Below, piece after piece: positions 12,051-22,581 of a DNA stretch of 53,252 nucleotides (positions are counted from its first letter, which is position 1; every line of letters begins with the position of its first letter). The DNA comes from Gracilaria caudata (lineage: Eukaryota; Rhodophyta; Florideophyceae; Gracilariales; Gracilariaceae), in contig JASCIV010000077.1 of the NCBI GenBank assembly GCA_030374735.1, forward strand, positions 1 to 53,252, read 5' to 3'. Made by a program: the position numbers and the translations under genes. Below the pieces are notes generated by a model. That model was given only the letters and a program-made list of their open reading frames with translations. It did no database searches and was not told where the DNA came from.

Positions 12051-12308
12051 GAGTTTCCCACTGCTGTCGGAGACATGGTGCAGTTCTATGTGAAACATGG
12101 CAAGGAGAGGAGACGCAAATGGTTACAACCGAAGCCCCTCTTGTCAATTGATATGCAAAGCAGAACAGTTACTATACAAAGATCGTTCGATAGGAAGATT
12201 TCAGCGGCTATCGAGAATATCAGAGCAGCGATTCCTACCGATGAACTAGTTGCTGCGGTTCTCACAATGCAATCACTGATATGGACAGAACACTAGAAGA
12301 CGTGTTGA

Positions 12309-12797
12309 ATGACGGAGTACAGTCGGCCCATGCACCTGCATCTGACACAACCATTGATACAGGTGACGAGGGCCACGAACCTTTCAACTCAGAGGAAGAA
12401 CCTGAAAATATTGGGCCACAGTACCAAAGATTTGGGGACAATTGTGAAGTATAATGGTCTGAGGACAACAAGTTCTGTGGTTGAACCGTTACAAGGCATA
12501 ACCTCAGGACAAGTATTCTATCGCATACTTCGACGACGATCGAGAGGTTTTGAACCTCCAGGAGGAGAATATGAAGTATATATCAGAAGGCTCCGTGAAC
12601 CGGAAGCCCTCTCTACCAGTGGGCATGCCACTAGTTCAGAAGCCAAAGAAACATTGGAATCCGACGAAGTCGAACTTTTCCCGGGAAAGAAGCTCCGGAG
12701 TACAGAACGTGAGATCATTAACAAGTACTATAAGGAGTTTAGGAGTGGGGAATTCATGCTGCTTCTGTCTCAAAGATTACAGCCCTATGCCACATAG
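12309..12797 (+). other. Unassigned charged frame, probably part of the same remnant
   Basis: This open frame of 162 codons is rich in Glu, Arg and Ser, with RRRSRGFEPPGGEYEVYI in the middle. No domain is recognised. It follows the protease-like remnant on the same strand and stops where the opposite-strand remnant ends. Confidence 0.25.
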
Positions 12798-13108
12798 AAT
12801 GCGTACAAAAGTAGGCATTGAATGCAGTTCTTGCTGAAGCGTCGTAAAGATGGCTGAGTCGCAGCTTTCAATCTCTGGAGTCCACCGCTACTAGTATGCT
12901 GTGGGACGTGCCGTGGATCGCATGGTGCATCACATCCAATGAGACTGCAATATATGGTGTTGCAGAATGGAATGGATATCTTTGGAACGCGAGGCAGTTC
13001 GGCGTGTTTTTTACATGGTCGGCAGTTCTCAGGTTTGTGGTTGATTCGATCCCGAATCAGTTCTGGGAGTTGGCGGCCTGAGTTGAGGCGTTGGAATAGA
13101 TCGAGCAT
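12785..13108 (-). pseudogene. Integrase zinc-binding (H2C2-like) remnant, minus strand
   Basis: The minus-strand frame reads MLDLFQRLNSGRQLPELIRD, then ENCRPCKKHAELPRVPK and FCNTIYCSLIGCDA. The CxxC with the following Leu/Pro/Lys stretch resembles the zinc-binding head of retroelement integrases. The catalytic core is not present downstream on this strand because the reading meets the plus-strand remnant. Confidence 0.35.
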
Positions 13109-13333
13109 TGCTGAGTGGGGTGCTTTAGGGTGTCATGAAGGTGATCAATGTGGTCTGCTGACGTTTTTGATTTCCTCTCGTTTTTGTTTTCATGATGGTG
13201 GGATCTGTTAAATATGCTATGCCTGGGGATCTGGGATAACCGCTGCTTCTTTGGTTGACTGATCGGTTTGGTCGAGTTCTAAATTGTGCGTGTCTGGGGA
13301 TTGGACTTGAATCGCTCGAGATATAAGTCGCAA

Positions 13334-13648
13334 TCAATCAAAAAATTTGTCAGGGTCCTCGTTGTTAGAAGAGAATTTCAACGATACGTCGGAGTTAACT
13401 GCCAATGGAAGAGTTTGTTTCCAGTTGTTAGTGCGGAGGTGGCTACTGTTTTGCTGACGTAAACACGGGTCAAAAGATAGGCCAAGAGCTGCTTTTAGGC
13501 TCACGAGGAACGGAATCGGGAGTGAAGGAAGGACGAAAATTATGATTCGGAATATGTATCTTTGTCCGGGGATACTTCGGATTTCAGCGATCAGGCAGAA
13601 GAGGTTCTCGGCGGATACGCTAGTTCCCGCAAGCCGGAAAGGGTGCAT
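13334..13648 (-). pseudogene. Protease-like remnant, minus strand
   Basis: The frame includes LPSLPIPFLVSLKAALGLSF, then a Gln/Ser-rich spacer and WKQTLPLAVNSD. This resembles the C-terminal half of retroelement aspartic proteases, where a hydrophobic strand and 'LG' precede a short basic strand. It lies between the gag-like and integrase-like pieces on the same strand, which supports the assignment. Confidence 0.3.
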
Positions 13649-13899
13649 ATTCGTCGGGAGTGTTGCGGTGTGGAGTACAGAATGCCTTCGCAGCTTCTTG
13701 AAATTGGCCGAGCAACTCCTTAACGACGAGAACGGGAGTAGAGTTTTGATCTTCGATGAGTTCGAGGAGCTTGCATACCCATGAGTCTAACTCAGAGGTA
13801 CTCTCTTGATTGAGGTTTGAGTTCTCGGCCAAATAGGTGTGGACTTCGTCAAGTTCGTCCGTCTGTTCAGCGTCTGCTTCGAAGGCTTCGATCAGCATG

Positions 13900-14790
13900 A
13901 CGGCTCCTGTGCCCTAGTTCCGGACATGTTGCAATCTGGAGTACTAATGGTGGCGATGTTGACATCTACGGATGTAATGACTCACGTGGTTGCATCCATA
14001 GCAGCAGCATTCGCGGCGTTTGCGGCGGCCCCGATTGTTGTATTGGAGTAGACGACCTGGTAGCCTTCTTTCATTGTTAAGAAGATATTGATTCTGGCGG
14101 CGATATTTCTACGGGCGTGTAAAATGGGGTGCTGGAGGTGATTTTGGAAAGAAATGGGCTACCAAGATCGACGCATATGGTGTTACTGAGATCTTGTCAT
14201 CCCAGTTGGAGAAGTATGTGGATGATGGGTTTGATACCTGAAATGTTTTCTGGCGTTGATCATGATTTGCAGCATCTGTTTTGATGAGCTCCGCGAATGC
14301 CTCATGCGCCATATTTGGGATGGATTTCTCGTACAATGATCAGCGCCATTGTTCTGGATAGAAGATGCTGCAAAGCTTCTGTAAAAGGGTCAGAGGGCTA
14401 ACCATGTTCTTCGGTAGATATTTGAAATGTGCGTTTTGGTGGTCTATGCAGGCTGAAGAGGCTTCATGAAGTGACGGGTGGTCAGATTTGAACTTGGCAA
14501 ATGTGAAAGCATCCCATGGGTTAATCTTTCTTTGATGAATATTTGGCCCATAAATGATCTTTCGTGCTGTTCCAGTAACGGCCGTAAGGCCTTGGTAGCA
14601 CGTGGAAGGGACCACTGGAAGACCGTGAAAAACGGGTGTCGCCATGCGAGCGATGTTCACTAGAACTGCGCCATGTGCGTTGGGATTGTTCGAAGGTGTC
14701 GGTACAAACTCCGTGGTCTCTCTGCTGATCTTGTTGCCGTCCACCCATGGCATCTAAGGTTGTCTCTAGCATTCTTAGCCGAGGTATCAC
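13900..14790 (-). pseudogene. Gag-like remnant, minus strand
   Basis: Minus-strand frames 14753-14340 and 14336-14109 nearly abut and read as one protein (AFTFAKFKSDHPSLHEA, then KNMVSPLTLLQKLCSIFYPE, then HEAFAELIKTDAANHDQR). An alanine-rich stretch follows toward 13950. It is upstream, on its strand, of the protease-like and integrase-like remnants. I recognise no named domain, and the gag role is inferred from order. Confidence 0.3.
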
Positions 14791-15647
14791 ATCCGACCTT
14801 GGGCTTTCGTCGTTTGGTTTAGATTATTCGCCAACATCTCGCGTTGACTTCGACCGTTGTCTGTTGACTCTTTTCACTGGGTGCAAGGGTTGCCCCGGTG
14901 TATTGCTTTCCTGCCTGTCGTTGCTTCACTGGTGCCAACTGGTACCAACCACTGACTGCCACCACGCCGTATATTGCTTTCGTTCCTGATCCTTTCTAAT
15001 TTCCATTGAGTTACGACTAATCTGTACATTGCCTTTTTAGGCTGGTACTCTTGCAATTATCCGGTTGTGAGTACCTGTATAAGGGTTGTCACCACCCTCG
15101 TCACTTTCTCCGAAAATGACGTCTACAATGTCTACAGATGACCATTTTATCCAAAAGTGTTATGGCATAAACTTCTCCAAGACTTAGCAGAATCTCAAGC
15201 TCTTTACATATTTTTGATCTCCTATATATCGATAGTTAAAGTAAGCAATGTATATTGCAGTGGCTGGTACTGTCTTCTTAGTTACGGCGCATGAAGTCCT
15301 CAAATATAGCACTTTTTGGTAAACATATCAATTTTCTTATGCCATGATTTTGCTTTCTTTGATTGTTTAGAGCCGCAAAATCTCTACTCATATGAAGATC
15401 TAAGTAACATGCACAAAGTTATGCTGGAATATCTTACTTTGTTTATTCACGCTCTGATTTTATGGGGCATAAAGCTTGTAACAGAAGTGTCAGAAATATT
15501 AGTTATCTAGTAGACATTCAACGCTGTCTGTCAGAGGCTACTATTTCACTGTAAGCAATCGCGTTTTTGCTAAGATTTTAGCAAATAGCATTGAGATTTT
15601 TATACACGTATCATCTCAAACATTGTAACGAGTTTGTGTTGGATGTA
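14791..15647. other. Unassigned stretch
   Basis: No gene is supported. Near 15038 the sequence TTTTTAGGCTGGTACTCT resembles one near 19170 (TTTTTGCAGGCTGGCACTCT). Both are followed by a related GGTTGTGAGTACC / GGTTGTAACCACC block, possibly leaders of retroelements of one family. Confidence 0.35.
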
Positions 15648-16389
15648 GTGCAATGCCCCGAAGGGGAAAAGACCACGAAGGTGTCCGAAACCTCCCTCTC
15701 GATAGGGCAGCGCAGCGTACAGAACTCCCTCAGGTGCGGTGCAGCGAGCCGGGCGTAAACCGGGACCAAACCGTCACGACGGAGCGTAGAGGGATAGTGA
15801 GTAGAGAGCCGGTGATCCGGTAGATCCTCCGATTGAGGTGTGTCGTCCACGAAAGTGGGGAGAGCGCGGGCCTGTCTGTAGGACGGGTCGCGCGATTGCG
15901 GCTGTGCCATAAGTGTGGGGGAAAAAGGGTAAGTAGGGAAAATAACCGGAGATCGGGTGAATAAACTCGTACGAGGGCGAACCCAATAAGATACGTAGTG
16001 TATTCTCAGTATTGGGTTCTCAGTGACGCAAGGCGGATGAGCTTCCGTGTGCAACGGGGATCTTCCTCAGTAGAGGTGAGAACCCGCGAAGGCGGTAAGG
16101 ACTCAGGACCAAGAACCCAGGTTGGGGCGGTTTACTGTGTGCGCCGGCGGCGACGCCGGTGCGCTAAGTAGTACTGTGTTACACGCGTACTATGCGTGTG
16201 CAGAGTACGACTCCCCAAACTTGGGCAATTAATTAGCCCAAAATACCGCAAACGCCGCCAACCTCCGCAGTCCAGCCGTGTCCCACGTGTCCATCCCCCC
16301 AGGCGGCGCACTATTAGCATTACTAGTGCAGTAGCCGGCAAGCCGGGAAATCACTAAGTAGTGGAAATCCCCTCCTGAGGGCGTTGCAC
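15648..16389 (+). ncRNA. Large folded-RNA-like segment, copy A
   Basis: The segment is closed by an 11-bp end-to-end pairing: GTGCAATGCCC (15648-15658) with GGGCGTTGCAC (16379-16389), one G-U pair. Inside are an 11-bp hairpin with a GCGA tetraloop (16139-16164), GGTTGG (16120-16125) pairing with CCAACC (16258-16263), and TTGGGC / GCCCAA (16221-16241) around an AATTAATTA loop. A second copy (16743-17630) keeps the order and pairing but changes the stem bases, which is the mark of selection on RNA structure. There are no open frames with protein character. The strand is assumed and the function is unknown. Candidates are a ribozyme or intron-like RNA or a transposon's structured RNA. It shows no group II domain V and no hammerhead core that I can find. 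Confidence 0.45.
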
Positions 16390-16742
16390 CACAGTGGAGT
16401 TTCCAAAAGGATGTCCCACAACTTGAGGGACACCCCCAAAAGATATTCTTCGTTATCGTTTCGTTATCTCACTGAGATAAAAGGAGCGCAGCGTGGAAGC
16501 TGCGCTCCGTTCTCAGCTCCCGTCACTGCAATCGCGCGCAGTGCGTGGCGACTCCTACGTTCCGCCGACGCCGCGGCGACACACACCGCGGCCATTCTAG
16601 GTTCGGGCGCGGCCGGGCGCCAATGGATATTGGAGTACGCCGCCGCGCGCCCATATACACTCAGGCGCGCCGCCTTGCGCGCATAGTATGTGGAGCTCGC
16701 CCTGCTTTGCGCCCATACGACGTTGTGGGCGCCGAACGTGTA
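16390..16742 (+). other. Spacer between the RNA-like copies, with three strong hairpins
   Basis: Three perfect hairpins sit in about 100 bases: TGTCCC with GGGACA (about 16410-16431), TTATCTC-ACT-GAGATAA (about 16463-16479), and GGAGCGCAGC with GCTGCGCTCC around a GTGGAA loop (about 16482-16507). The rest, to about 16735, is very GC-rich with many GCGCGC runs and no protein-like frame. The hairpins may be part of the folded unit or of an associated mobile element. Confidence 0.45.
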
Positions 16743-17630
16743 GTGCAACGGGAAAACCCAAAACACACCGAGAAGTTCGGGATCTCGACCTCTGTGAGGG
16801 TAGTGAGCTGGGAGAGCCTCTCCAGGTTGACACGGCGAAGCCGGGGTGTAAGTCCGGGGTCAGCCTTCACGACCAGCGTAGGGGAGTTGCGAAGTACACG
16901 TCGTAGACGGTTGCGGGTATAAGGTTCCTCCTTACGGAGTATGATAACCCGTATAACGGAAAGTGCGAGGAGCCAATAGGGCTACGAGCACCGGAGGAAA
17001 CCCGCGAAAAAGCCACCCGAAGATAAGGAAAGAACAACCACAGAAAGTGGGAATATAAAAAATAACACGAGCCTCGAGAGCACGGAGAACAGTCACGAGA
17101 TGTCGGAAAACCACCCTATAAAGGGGCGAGCACACGGTGTATACCGGAATAATAAGTAGACAAACGATATAATAGTGTCGGTAACTCTGGATGCGCCAAA
17201 AGCGGTGATAGTCCGTACACTACGGGTGCGCACACTCCGCGGGGATGTTAACGTCAGGCCGAGGCGGAAATCTATCAGAGCGAAACACGACTTAGTCCGG
17301 AACCCCTTGGTTGGGGAGGTTTACTTGAGTGTCAGGGCCTTCGGCCGTGACACTATACAGTAGATCTACCTTCCTACAGTGTAGGTAAAATAAACTAATT
17401 AATATTAGGAAATATACCAGCAATCCTGTGCCAACCTCCAACCCAACTATACCGTGTCACACGTGTTCCATCGGCATGCTGTCACTGCCACGGCGCATGG
17501 TAAGCACGCGGCCGGTGGGACGCAGGTGATGCACCCGATACATCCGTTAATAGCGGTAATACTCATAACTTCCTTGCTAGAGTGCTCGAAACGACTAAGT
17601 CGGTAAATACACCTCTGAGAGGGGTTGCAT
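16743..17630 (+). ncRNA. Large folded-RNA-like segment, copy B
   Basis: This is a diverged copy of 15648-16389. It is closed by GTGCAAC (16743-16749) with GTTGCAT (17624-17630). It keeps GGTTGG (17309-17314) pairing with CCAACC (17431-17436). Between them are a hairpin at the same place as in copy A but with unrelated bases (AGTGTCA with TGACACT, 17328-17354), CCTAC-AGT-GTAGG (17373-17385) and CTAAT-TAAT-ATTAG (17395-17408), the last matching the TTGGGC hairpin of copy A with a similar TAATTA loop. A CGAC-TAA-GTCG hairpin near 17592 corresponds to CACT-AAGT-AGTG in copy A. The copy is about 150 bases longer than A. Confidence 0.45.
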
Positions 17631-20308
17631 TTCAGGAAGTGGCGCTAGTGAGAAGTTTGTGCCGCTGCCGTGTGCGTGAAAAGTATGCTGCGTGCCGCTG
17701 CTCGCGAGCGCCGCCCTATTGGCATATGAGAAGTCTGCTGCGCTCTCTTTAGCACTTCTGCTCTTGCATATGACAACTGTTATGCACTCTTATGCCGTAT
17801 GGTGGTGCGCGCACGCACAAACGCACGGCCATTCTTTTGTAAACTGTGATTGCCGTGCGCGAGCAATGTAACGAACTGATTCGTACGCATAGTGAGTTCA
17901 GTGTGCGGCGTCACGAGCATGAAAAGATGGGAAGTGATGTCTTCCAGCGGCTGCGCGCACACGAGTCTGCTCTGCGCCATTGGGCGCACAAGTTTCGAGT
18001 AATGCAATTCTTGCGAGCGTTCACAAATCAGTTATACCCCGTCTTTCACACATCGAAAAGGAAGAACAACACGACACAAGTCCGTCTGGTGCCACTGCCA
18101 CGCGTCACCACCCCGCGCTACCTACCTTTTGGCACACACCTCCGCTAATGGGCAATTTTTGTCTCACTGCGTTCCGTGCACCAATTGCAAAATACGTTGA
18201 CGGTGTAACATGAGTCGCACTAACAAGGTGTTACAAGATGGAGAGCTCGGCTGGGACGGGATATCTCTCTCTACTCTTGTGAAGTTGCATCTCCAGAAAT
18301 AATACTCTTGTTTACGGAACATTACTAGCAATCAGACCGTGCGTAGTGGAAGCGGATTCAGTGTATTGATTGTCTATTTAAACATCCCAGTTGGCGGAAT
18401 GACAGCAAAATCAACCGGAGAAAACCACTGCTCCCTCTTTTTCAGAGCATCTCTTCCCTGTTTCTTGTTGGCAGTCATCACTTTCCTTTAGCACAGTCAA
18501 TGCTTCTTTACTGTTAAAACTATTCTCTTTTTTCCTTTCATTCTTCTCAAGCGGCTTGATCTCATGCCCCGACAACTGAAAATTGCCCAGTTCGTCCCGA
18601 TGACGAGCTTTGAATGCAATTCTGCAAAACGTATTGATTTTTATTGAACCTACAGTCCACTACAGCAGGCGTTTTTGGTTTTTTTTGGTTTTCGTTATAT
18701 ATTTGGCGTTTTCTGTTCATTCGTTCTATTAATTTAGGGAGTTTTTGGGATTTTGATTGTCATGTTTTTGTCTTCTGTGAGCCGCAAAGATGATTTTTTT
18801 CTTGCCGCGTTTTCTGGAGATTACTTCTATCTACCAGGTCAATCGAGCTTATATGAAAACTATTTAGCTCAATACTTTATATGTGTTTCCAAACACCGCC
18901 CTCGTAGTGGGTTTTTGTTTTTATTTAGTTGGATTGGTGTTGCGTATGAGGTCTAGTCTGTTTTTTTCGTTTGCTGGGTTTTTTGTACCATTTTCGGACT
19001 TCTATTGTGGTACTGTGGTTGAGACATTGCTTTTGTCTAGTGGTCATGGTTTGTTCTTTTCTTTATTTGTGGTTATCAATTTGCTACTATTATTTTTTTG
19101 GCATACGCTCTTCTTGTGTTTTTTGTTTTCTTTAAAACCACTAAGCTACACCTATCGGTTTGTTTTGTTTTTGCAGGCTGGCACTCTGGAACGCTTGGGT
19201 TGTAACCACCCGCACCGTTTTTCGTTATTTACCCAAAATGGTGTTCACAGAATTGCTATGAATAGTTACGGTTCAACCAATAAACGTTCTCGAATGCTTT
19301 ACTGTGCACACAACCAAAAACGTTAAAACGCGTTTTCTCGCACGTCCCTCGAAAATCGAATGCTGACCTTCATCCAGTTTGTAACAGCGCAACGCCCCAT
19401 TTTTTCAACGAAAGGAGTTAGCCGAAGCTTGTTACGTTGCTCTTTTAATTGAAGTTCAGAACATCTTGGAGATGCTATACATTTTTATAATAGCAGTTTT
19501 GGAGTTGCTGTACCCTCCTTTTCTCGCACTAGCAAGTCCGGACGCTTTTGTGCGGATTGTAATCAAAGAAATAGTATTGCCGGTAGAGGTTATGACATTT
19601 TTGGTTCATGACTGCTACGCAATCGTTGATTGAAAACTATTCGGCAGCGTTGGCCAAAAGTTTTGTGTCTGCACGTCTACAAAACTGGCTTTCAAGGTTG
19701 CGCTGAAGACAGTCGAACTTCGCCGAAGTTCTTACGAAGGGCTTGGCGAACAATTTCCTTAGACTGCCGACTGTGTTTATGGTGTTGGGGAAAGGGATTG
19801 ATGTGATTGGTTACGTTCAAAGGATTGTAGTCAAACATGTTTGTAAAGAGGACTTCAAAGTCCACACTTACCGTAAGGTGACGGGAGTCACTTTGTTGGC
19901 CGGGTGACAATCTCAGTCGGCTTACGATGCCTGTTAGCCGTGCAGTGATTGGCTACAATCTGTCATTCTGTCAGAATTACTTTTCCGGGATGACTCCTAT
20001 TGGTGGTTCTGTAGGGAGAACGAGAAAAAAGGATATTTCCTCCAGCGCAAACCACAAATTCACGAGAAAGATGATTCGTATAATTTGGGACAAACAACGA
20101 CCGAATTGCGCGCGCATTCATTCAAACATCCATTCAGGAGTGAGTCAATACGTCATGGACAAGCCCCGAGGTTTGTCCCAAATCATTACAACGCGCTTTC
20201 CCTTTCCAAAGTGGGTGCTTCATGCATCTCTATGCACTTGTTCGAAGGTTGTTTGAAGACATCACCGCTCATCAAGGTCCTTTTCTCATCCCGCTATCCT
20301 CCGTCGGG
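17631..20308. other. Gene-poor stretch
   Basis: No gene is supported. From 17640 to 18200 the DNA is rich in GTGCGC-type words. From 18650 to 19200 the plus strand is T-rich and gives a spurious hydrophobic Phe/Leu frame (18883-19326) that I do not accept as coding. From 19320 to 20300 I see no motif. Confidence 0.5.
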
Positions 20309-20316
20309 TATAAAAG
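20309..20316 (+). promoter_or_regulatory. TATA box of the RidA-like gene
   Basis: TATAAAAG lies 102 bp before the ATG at 20418. Three other secreted-protein genes in the window have the same or nearly the same box. Confidence 0.7.
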
Positions 20317-20417
20317 CCGGTCTCGAGCAAAATCTGACGCACCTTCTGATCTCCGCCCAGCTCCATTCGTCAATCTGGATTTCACTCCTTCCAAGCACGT
20401 CTTCAGCATCAGCCATC

Positions 20418-20933
20418 ATGAATTTTCGCTCCGTCTACATAGTGCTCGCACTATTGCTATTCTTTCAAAATGTCAATGCCGGCGGCTACTACTGTCGCGG
20501 ACGTAGAGGCCGTCGTCTGGTAATCATCAATCCGCCCACTCTCTTGGACCCCACCCCGTTCGGCTACTCCCAAATCCTGGTTGACACTAAGAACGCTGTT
20601 GCACATGTGGCTGGACAGAACGCTGTGACCAGGAACGGGTCCATCATTGGTGACACTCTTGAAGAACAACTCCAGCAAACCTTCATCAACATCGGACTGG
20701 CTTTGGAAGCAGTTGAAGCAGATCAGGGCGACATCTTGAAAGCTATAGTTGTATTTGCTGGAGTTGATGCCACCGCTGCAGTTGAGTTATTGGAGGTTGG
20801 TGTGATGGGTGGGCCGCCTGCGGCACCAAGCGTCGTGTTTAATGCGGAGTCTCTCGAGAAGGGTCTTCTGGTTGAGATTCAGGTTGATGTAGCCGTCTCT
20901 GAATCGTTCGTGAGACGTTTGATATGTCATTAG
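20418..20933 (+). CDS. Secreted RidA/YjgF-like protein
   Basis: This is a 171-residue protein with no introns. Residues 1-21 form a signal peptide (hydrophobic core VLALLLFF, cut after NVNA). A short basic stretch with RGRRGRR follows, then a RidA-like domain (about 45-165): FGYSQILVDT, HVAGQNAVTRNGSIIGDTL, EEQLQQTFINIGLALEA, DILKAIVVFAG and GLLVEIQVDVAV match the family order. RidA enzymes are normally cytosolic or organellar and hydrolyse reactive enamines/imines with a conserved Arg before a V-E-V strand. Here that place reads PPAAPSVVFNAESL, without the Arg, so imine deaminase activity is doubtful. The ATG was chosen because it starts the signal peptide 102 bp after a TATA box. The frame is open further upstream, but that part contains the TATA box. 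Confidence 0.8.
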   Translation: MNFRSVYIVLALLLFFQNVNAGGYYCRGRRGRRLVIINPPTLLDPTPFGYSQILVDTKNAVAHVAGQNAVTRNGSIIGDTLEEQLQQTFINIGLALEAVEADQGDILKAIVVFAGVDATAAVELLEVGVMGGPPAAPSVVFNAESLEKGLLVEIQVDVAVSESFVRRLICH

Positions 20934-22017
20934 ATGTGTTCGTCTCGTCACGGACAGAAAGCCGATTTCAGTATCTCTCAGAAGTGAAAATGGAGCAAAG
21001 AAAAGTGAACTGTTTCTCGATGTGCAGGGAAACGATTGGTATCACGGGAGGAGATGAAGCACATAATAGTAATGCAATATGCATACCGTTAGGGTAGCCC
21101 AAAAGCTGTAGTAGGTCTAGTATAGAAAGTTTGCTTTGATACAGAGATAGCTATTGCAACGCGACTTAGGATGTTCGATACGGGGTGCCAGCTCTCCATG
21201 AAGAAAATCCCAAAGCTTACAAGTCTGGAATCAGTAACCCACTGAGTGACACAATGGCTTGTAGTGCGTCACATTGTCACAGTTTACGATCTAATTTATT
21301 TTTGTAATGTGCTGTAAGGAGTGCGGTGTTGTGGCTCAACTGGCAGAAAGTTTTGTAATACTGCCACTCGACTGCATCGAGAAGCCCACGCAGTACAAGG
21401 GCAGACCCGTCAAACGACGGTCAAGATATGTAGTACCTTTCCACACCCAACTAAACACCACGTCTGTCGAGCTGTTAAATTAAAGCCACACAACTCAACA
21501 GCCATTCCGAGTCCAGTTACCAAAAATTCAGCACAAATTTCTTGTGCTATCCACCAATGTAGCAAGCATGGAAAACCCCTCTTTCCTTGGGAGCATGTCA
21601 CTGCAAGTTGTCAAGCAAGCTCAATCACAGCCGCGTTCATGGAGCTGCAAGAGCTCTCGCGACAGGAGAAAACACCCGCCTGGTCATGGACTTGTCACTT
21701 TACACGAACAAACGGATCTCGAGACAAATTGGAGGACTCATCAGTACTTTAAATTCGCGTGCACGTCGTGTGTGACGAGCTATCCAGAAGGTGTGCATGC
21801 AATCAAAATGCCTGTTTCTACGATGTGATTGCTGACGCTATGGTGCGACCAGGGAAGGCAATGGAATGAAGTGTGTGTGAATACTGCAAACACATCAAAA
21901 GTTTGTTTACAAACGCAATCAAAACTATCAGAACCAAGAAGTCGCCAAGAGGCAAGGTGGAGGCGGTGGTGGGAAGGCGGGATAGGCACCAAAAAATGGG
22001 GAAACATTTAACGTTTC
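20934..22017. other. Intergenic stretch
   Basis: This lies between the RidA-like gene and the convergent proline-rich gene. No protein-like frame or repeat was found. Confidence 0.5.
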
Positions 22018-22473
22018 CTAACACGGCAGAAACACGAAAGGAGTCTCGAGTGGATCATCCAAGTCCGGTGACACAGAAGGCTCCATTTCAGCCTCCATCG
22101 AATCAGCCATCGGAATGCTCAGTGTAGGAGGCGTCATCATCGGAGTGCTCAGTGCAGGAGGCGTCATCATCGGAGTGCTCAGTGCAGGAGGCGTCATCAT
22201 CGGAGGCGTCATCATCGGAGGCGTCACCATCGGAGGCGTCATCATGGGCATCGGCGATGGAGACGACTGCAACGCCATTGCAATCTGACTCGGCGGCGGC
22301 GGCGGCGTGAACACGGTGAAGATCATCGGCGCCGTGTTGGATGGAGGCGGGGGTAAAGGCTGGAGAAAGTCTGCGCCCACGCCCACGGGATCTGGCGCCT
22401 GTGCCAGCGAGAGCTGCACAAGCGTGAGCGCGAGCACAAAGCGCGCAGCGAGAGACACGATGAGCGGAGCCAT
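22018..22473 (-). CDS. Secreted proline/methionine-rich protein (PVGVGA family, member 1)
   Basis: This is a 151-residue, intron-free protein. Residues 1-25 form a signal peptide (MAPLIVSLAARFVLAL..., cut after LSLA). The mature N-terminus reads QAPDPVGVGADFLQPLPPPP, nearly the same as the gene at 23954-24349 (QAPRPVGVGAEFLRPLPPPP), so the two are paralogs. The middle is a tandem Thr-Pro-Pro-Met array (MMTPP and TPPALSTPMM units) encoded by a DNA minisatellite. The C-terminus is acidic and ends in VFLPC. No domain is known to me. The style suggests a matrix or cell-wall protein. The ATG (22473) starts the signal peptide about 100 bp after a TATA-like box on the same strand. Confidence 0.75.
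   Translation of the reverse strand: MAPLIVSLAARFVLALTLVQLSLAQAPDPVGVGADFLQPLPPPPSNTAPMIFTVFTPPPPPSQIAMALQSSPSPMPMMTPPMVTPPMMTPPMMTPPALSTPMMTPPALSTPMMTPPTLSIPMADSMEAEMEPSVSPDLDDPLETPFVFLPC
22111..22245 (-). repeat. In-frame minisatellite of the proline-rich gene
   Basis: Three nearly identical 30-bp units (22111-22140, 22141-22170, 22171-22200) are followed by three 15-bp units (22201-22245). The 15-bp unit is half of the 30-bp unit. All lengths are multiples of three, so copy number can change without breaking the protein. Confidence 0.9.
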
Positions 22474-22573
22474 GATTTGTGGGCGGAAGATGGCGTTCGG
22501 CAGCGGGGGTCGACGGTGACGGCGAGTGTGGGAGGTGAGCAGAGATGCGGTGAGCGAGCGACGGGAGCGAGGC

Positions 22574-22581
22574 GCTTTATA
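22574..22581 (-). promoter_or_regulatory. TATA box of the minus-strand proline-rich gene
   Basis: Read on the minus strand the sequence is CTATAAAG, about 100 bp before the ATG at 22473. Confidence 0.6.

Noticed and set aside
15648..17630. rRNA or group II intron
   Set aside because: None of the universal rRNA words and no domain V hairpin with its AGC and GAAA parts could be found in either copy.
18883..19326. Hydrophobic 147-codon frame as a membrane protein
   Set aside because: The plus strand is T-rich, which makes Phe/Leu codons by chance. There is no clear promoter and no conserved pattern.
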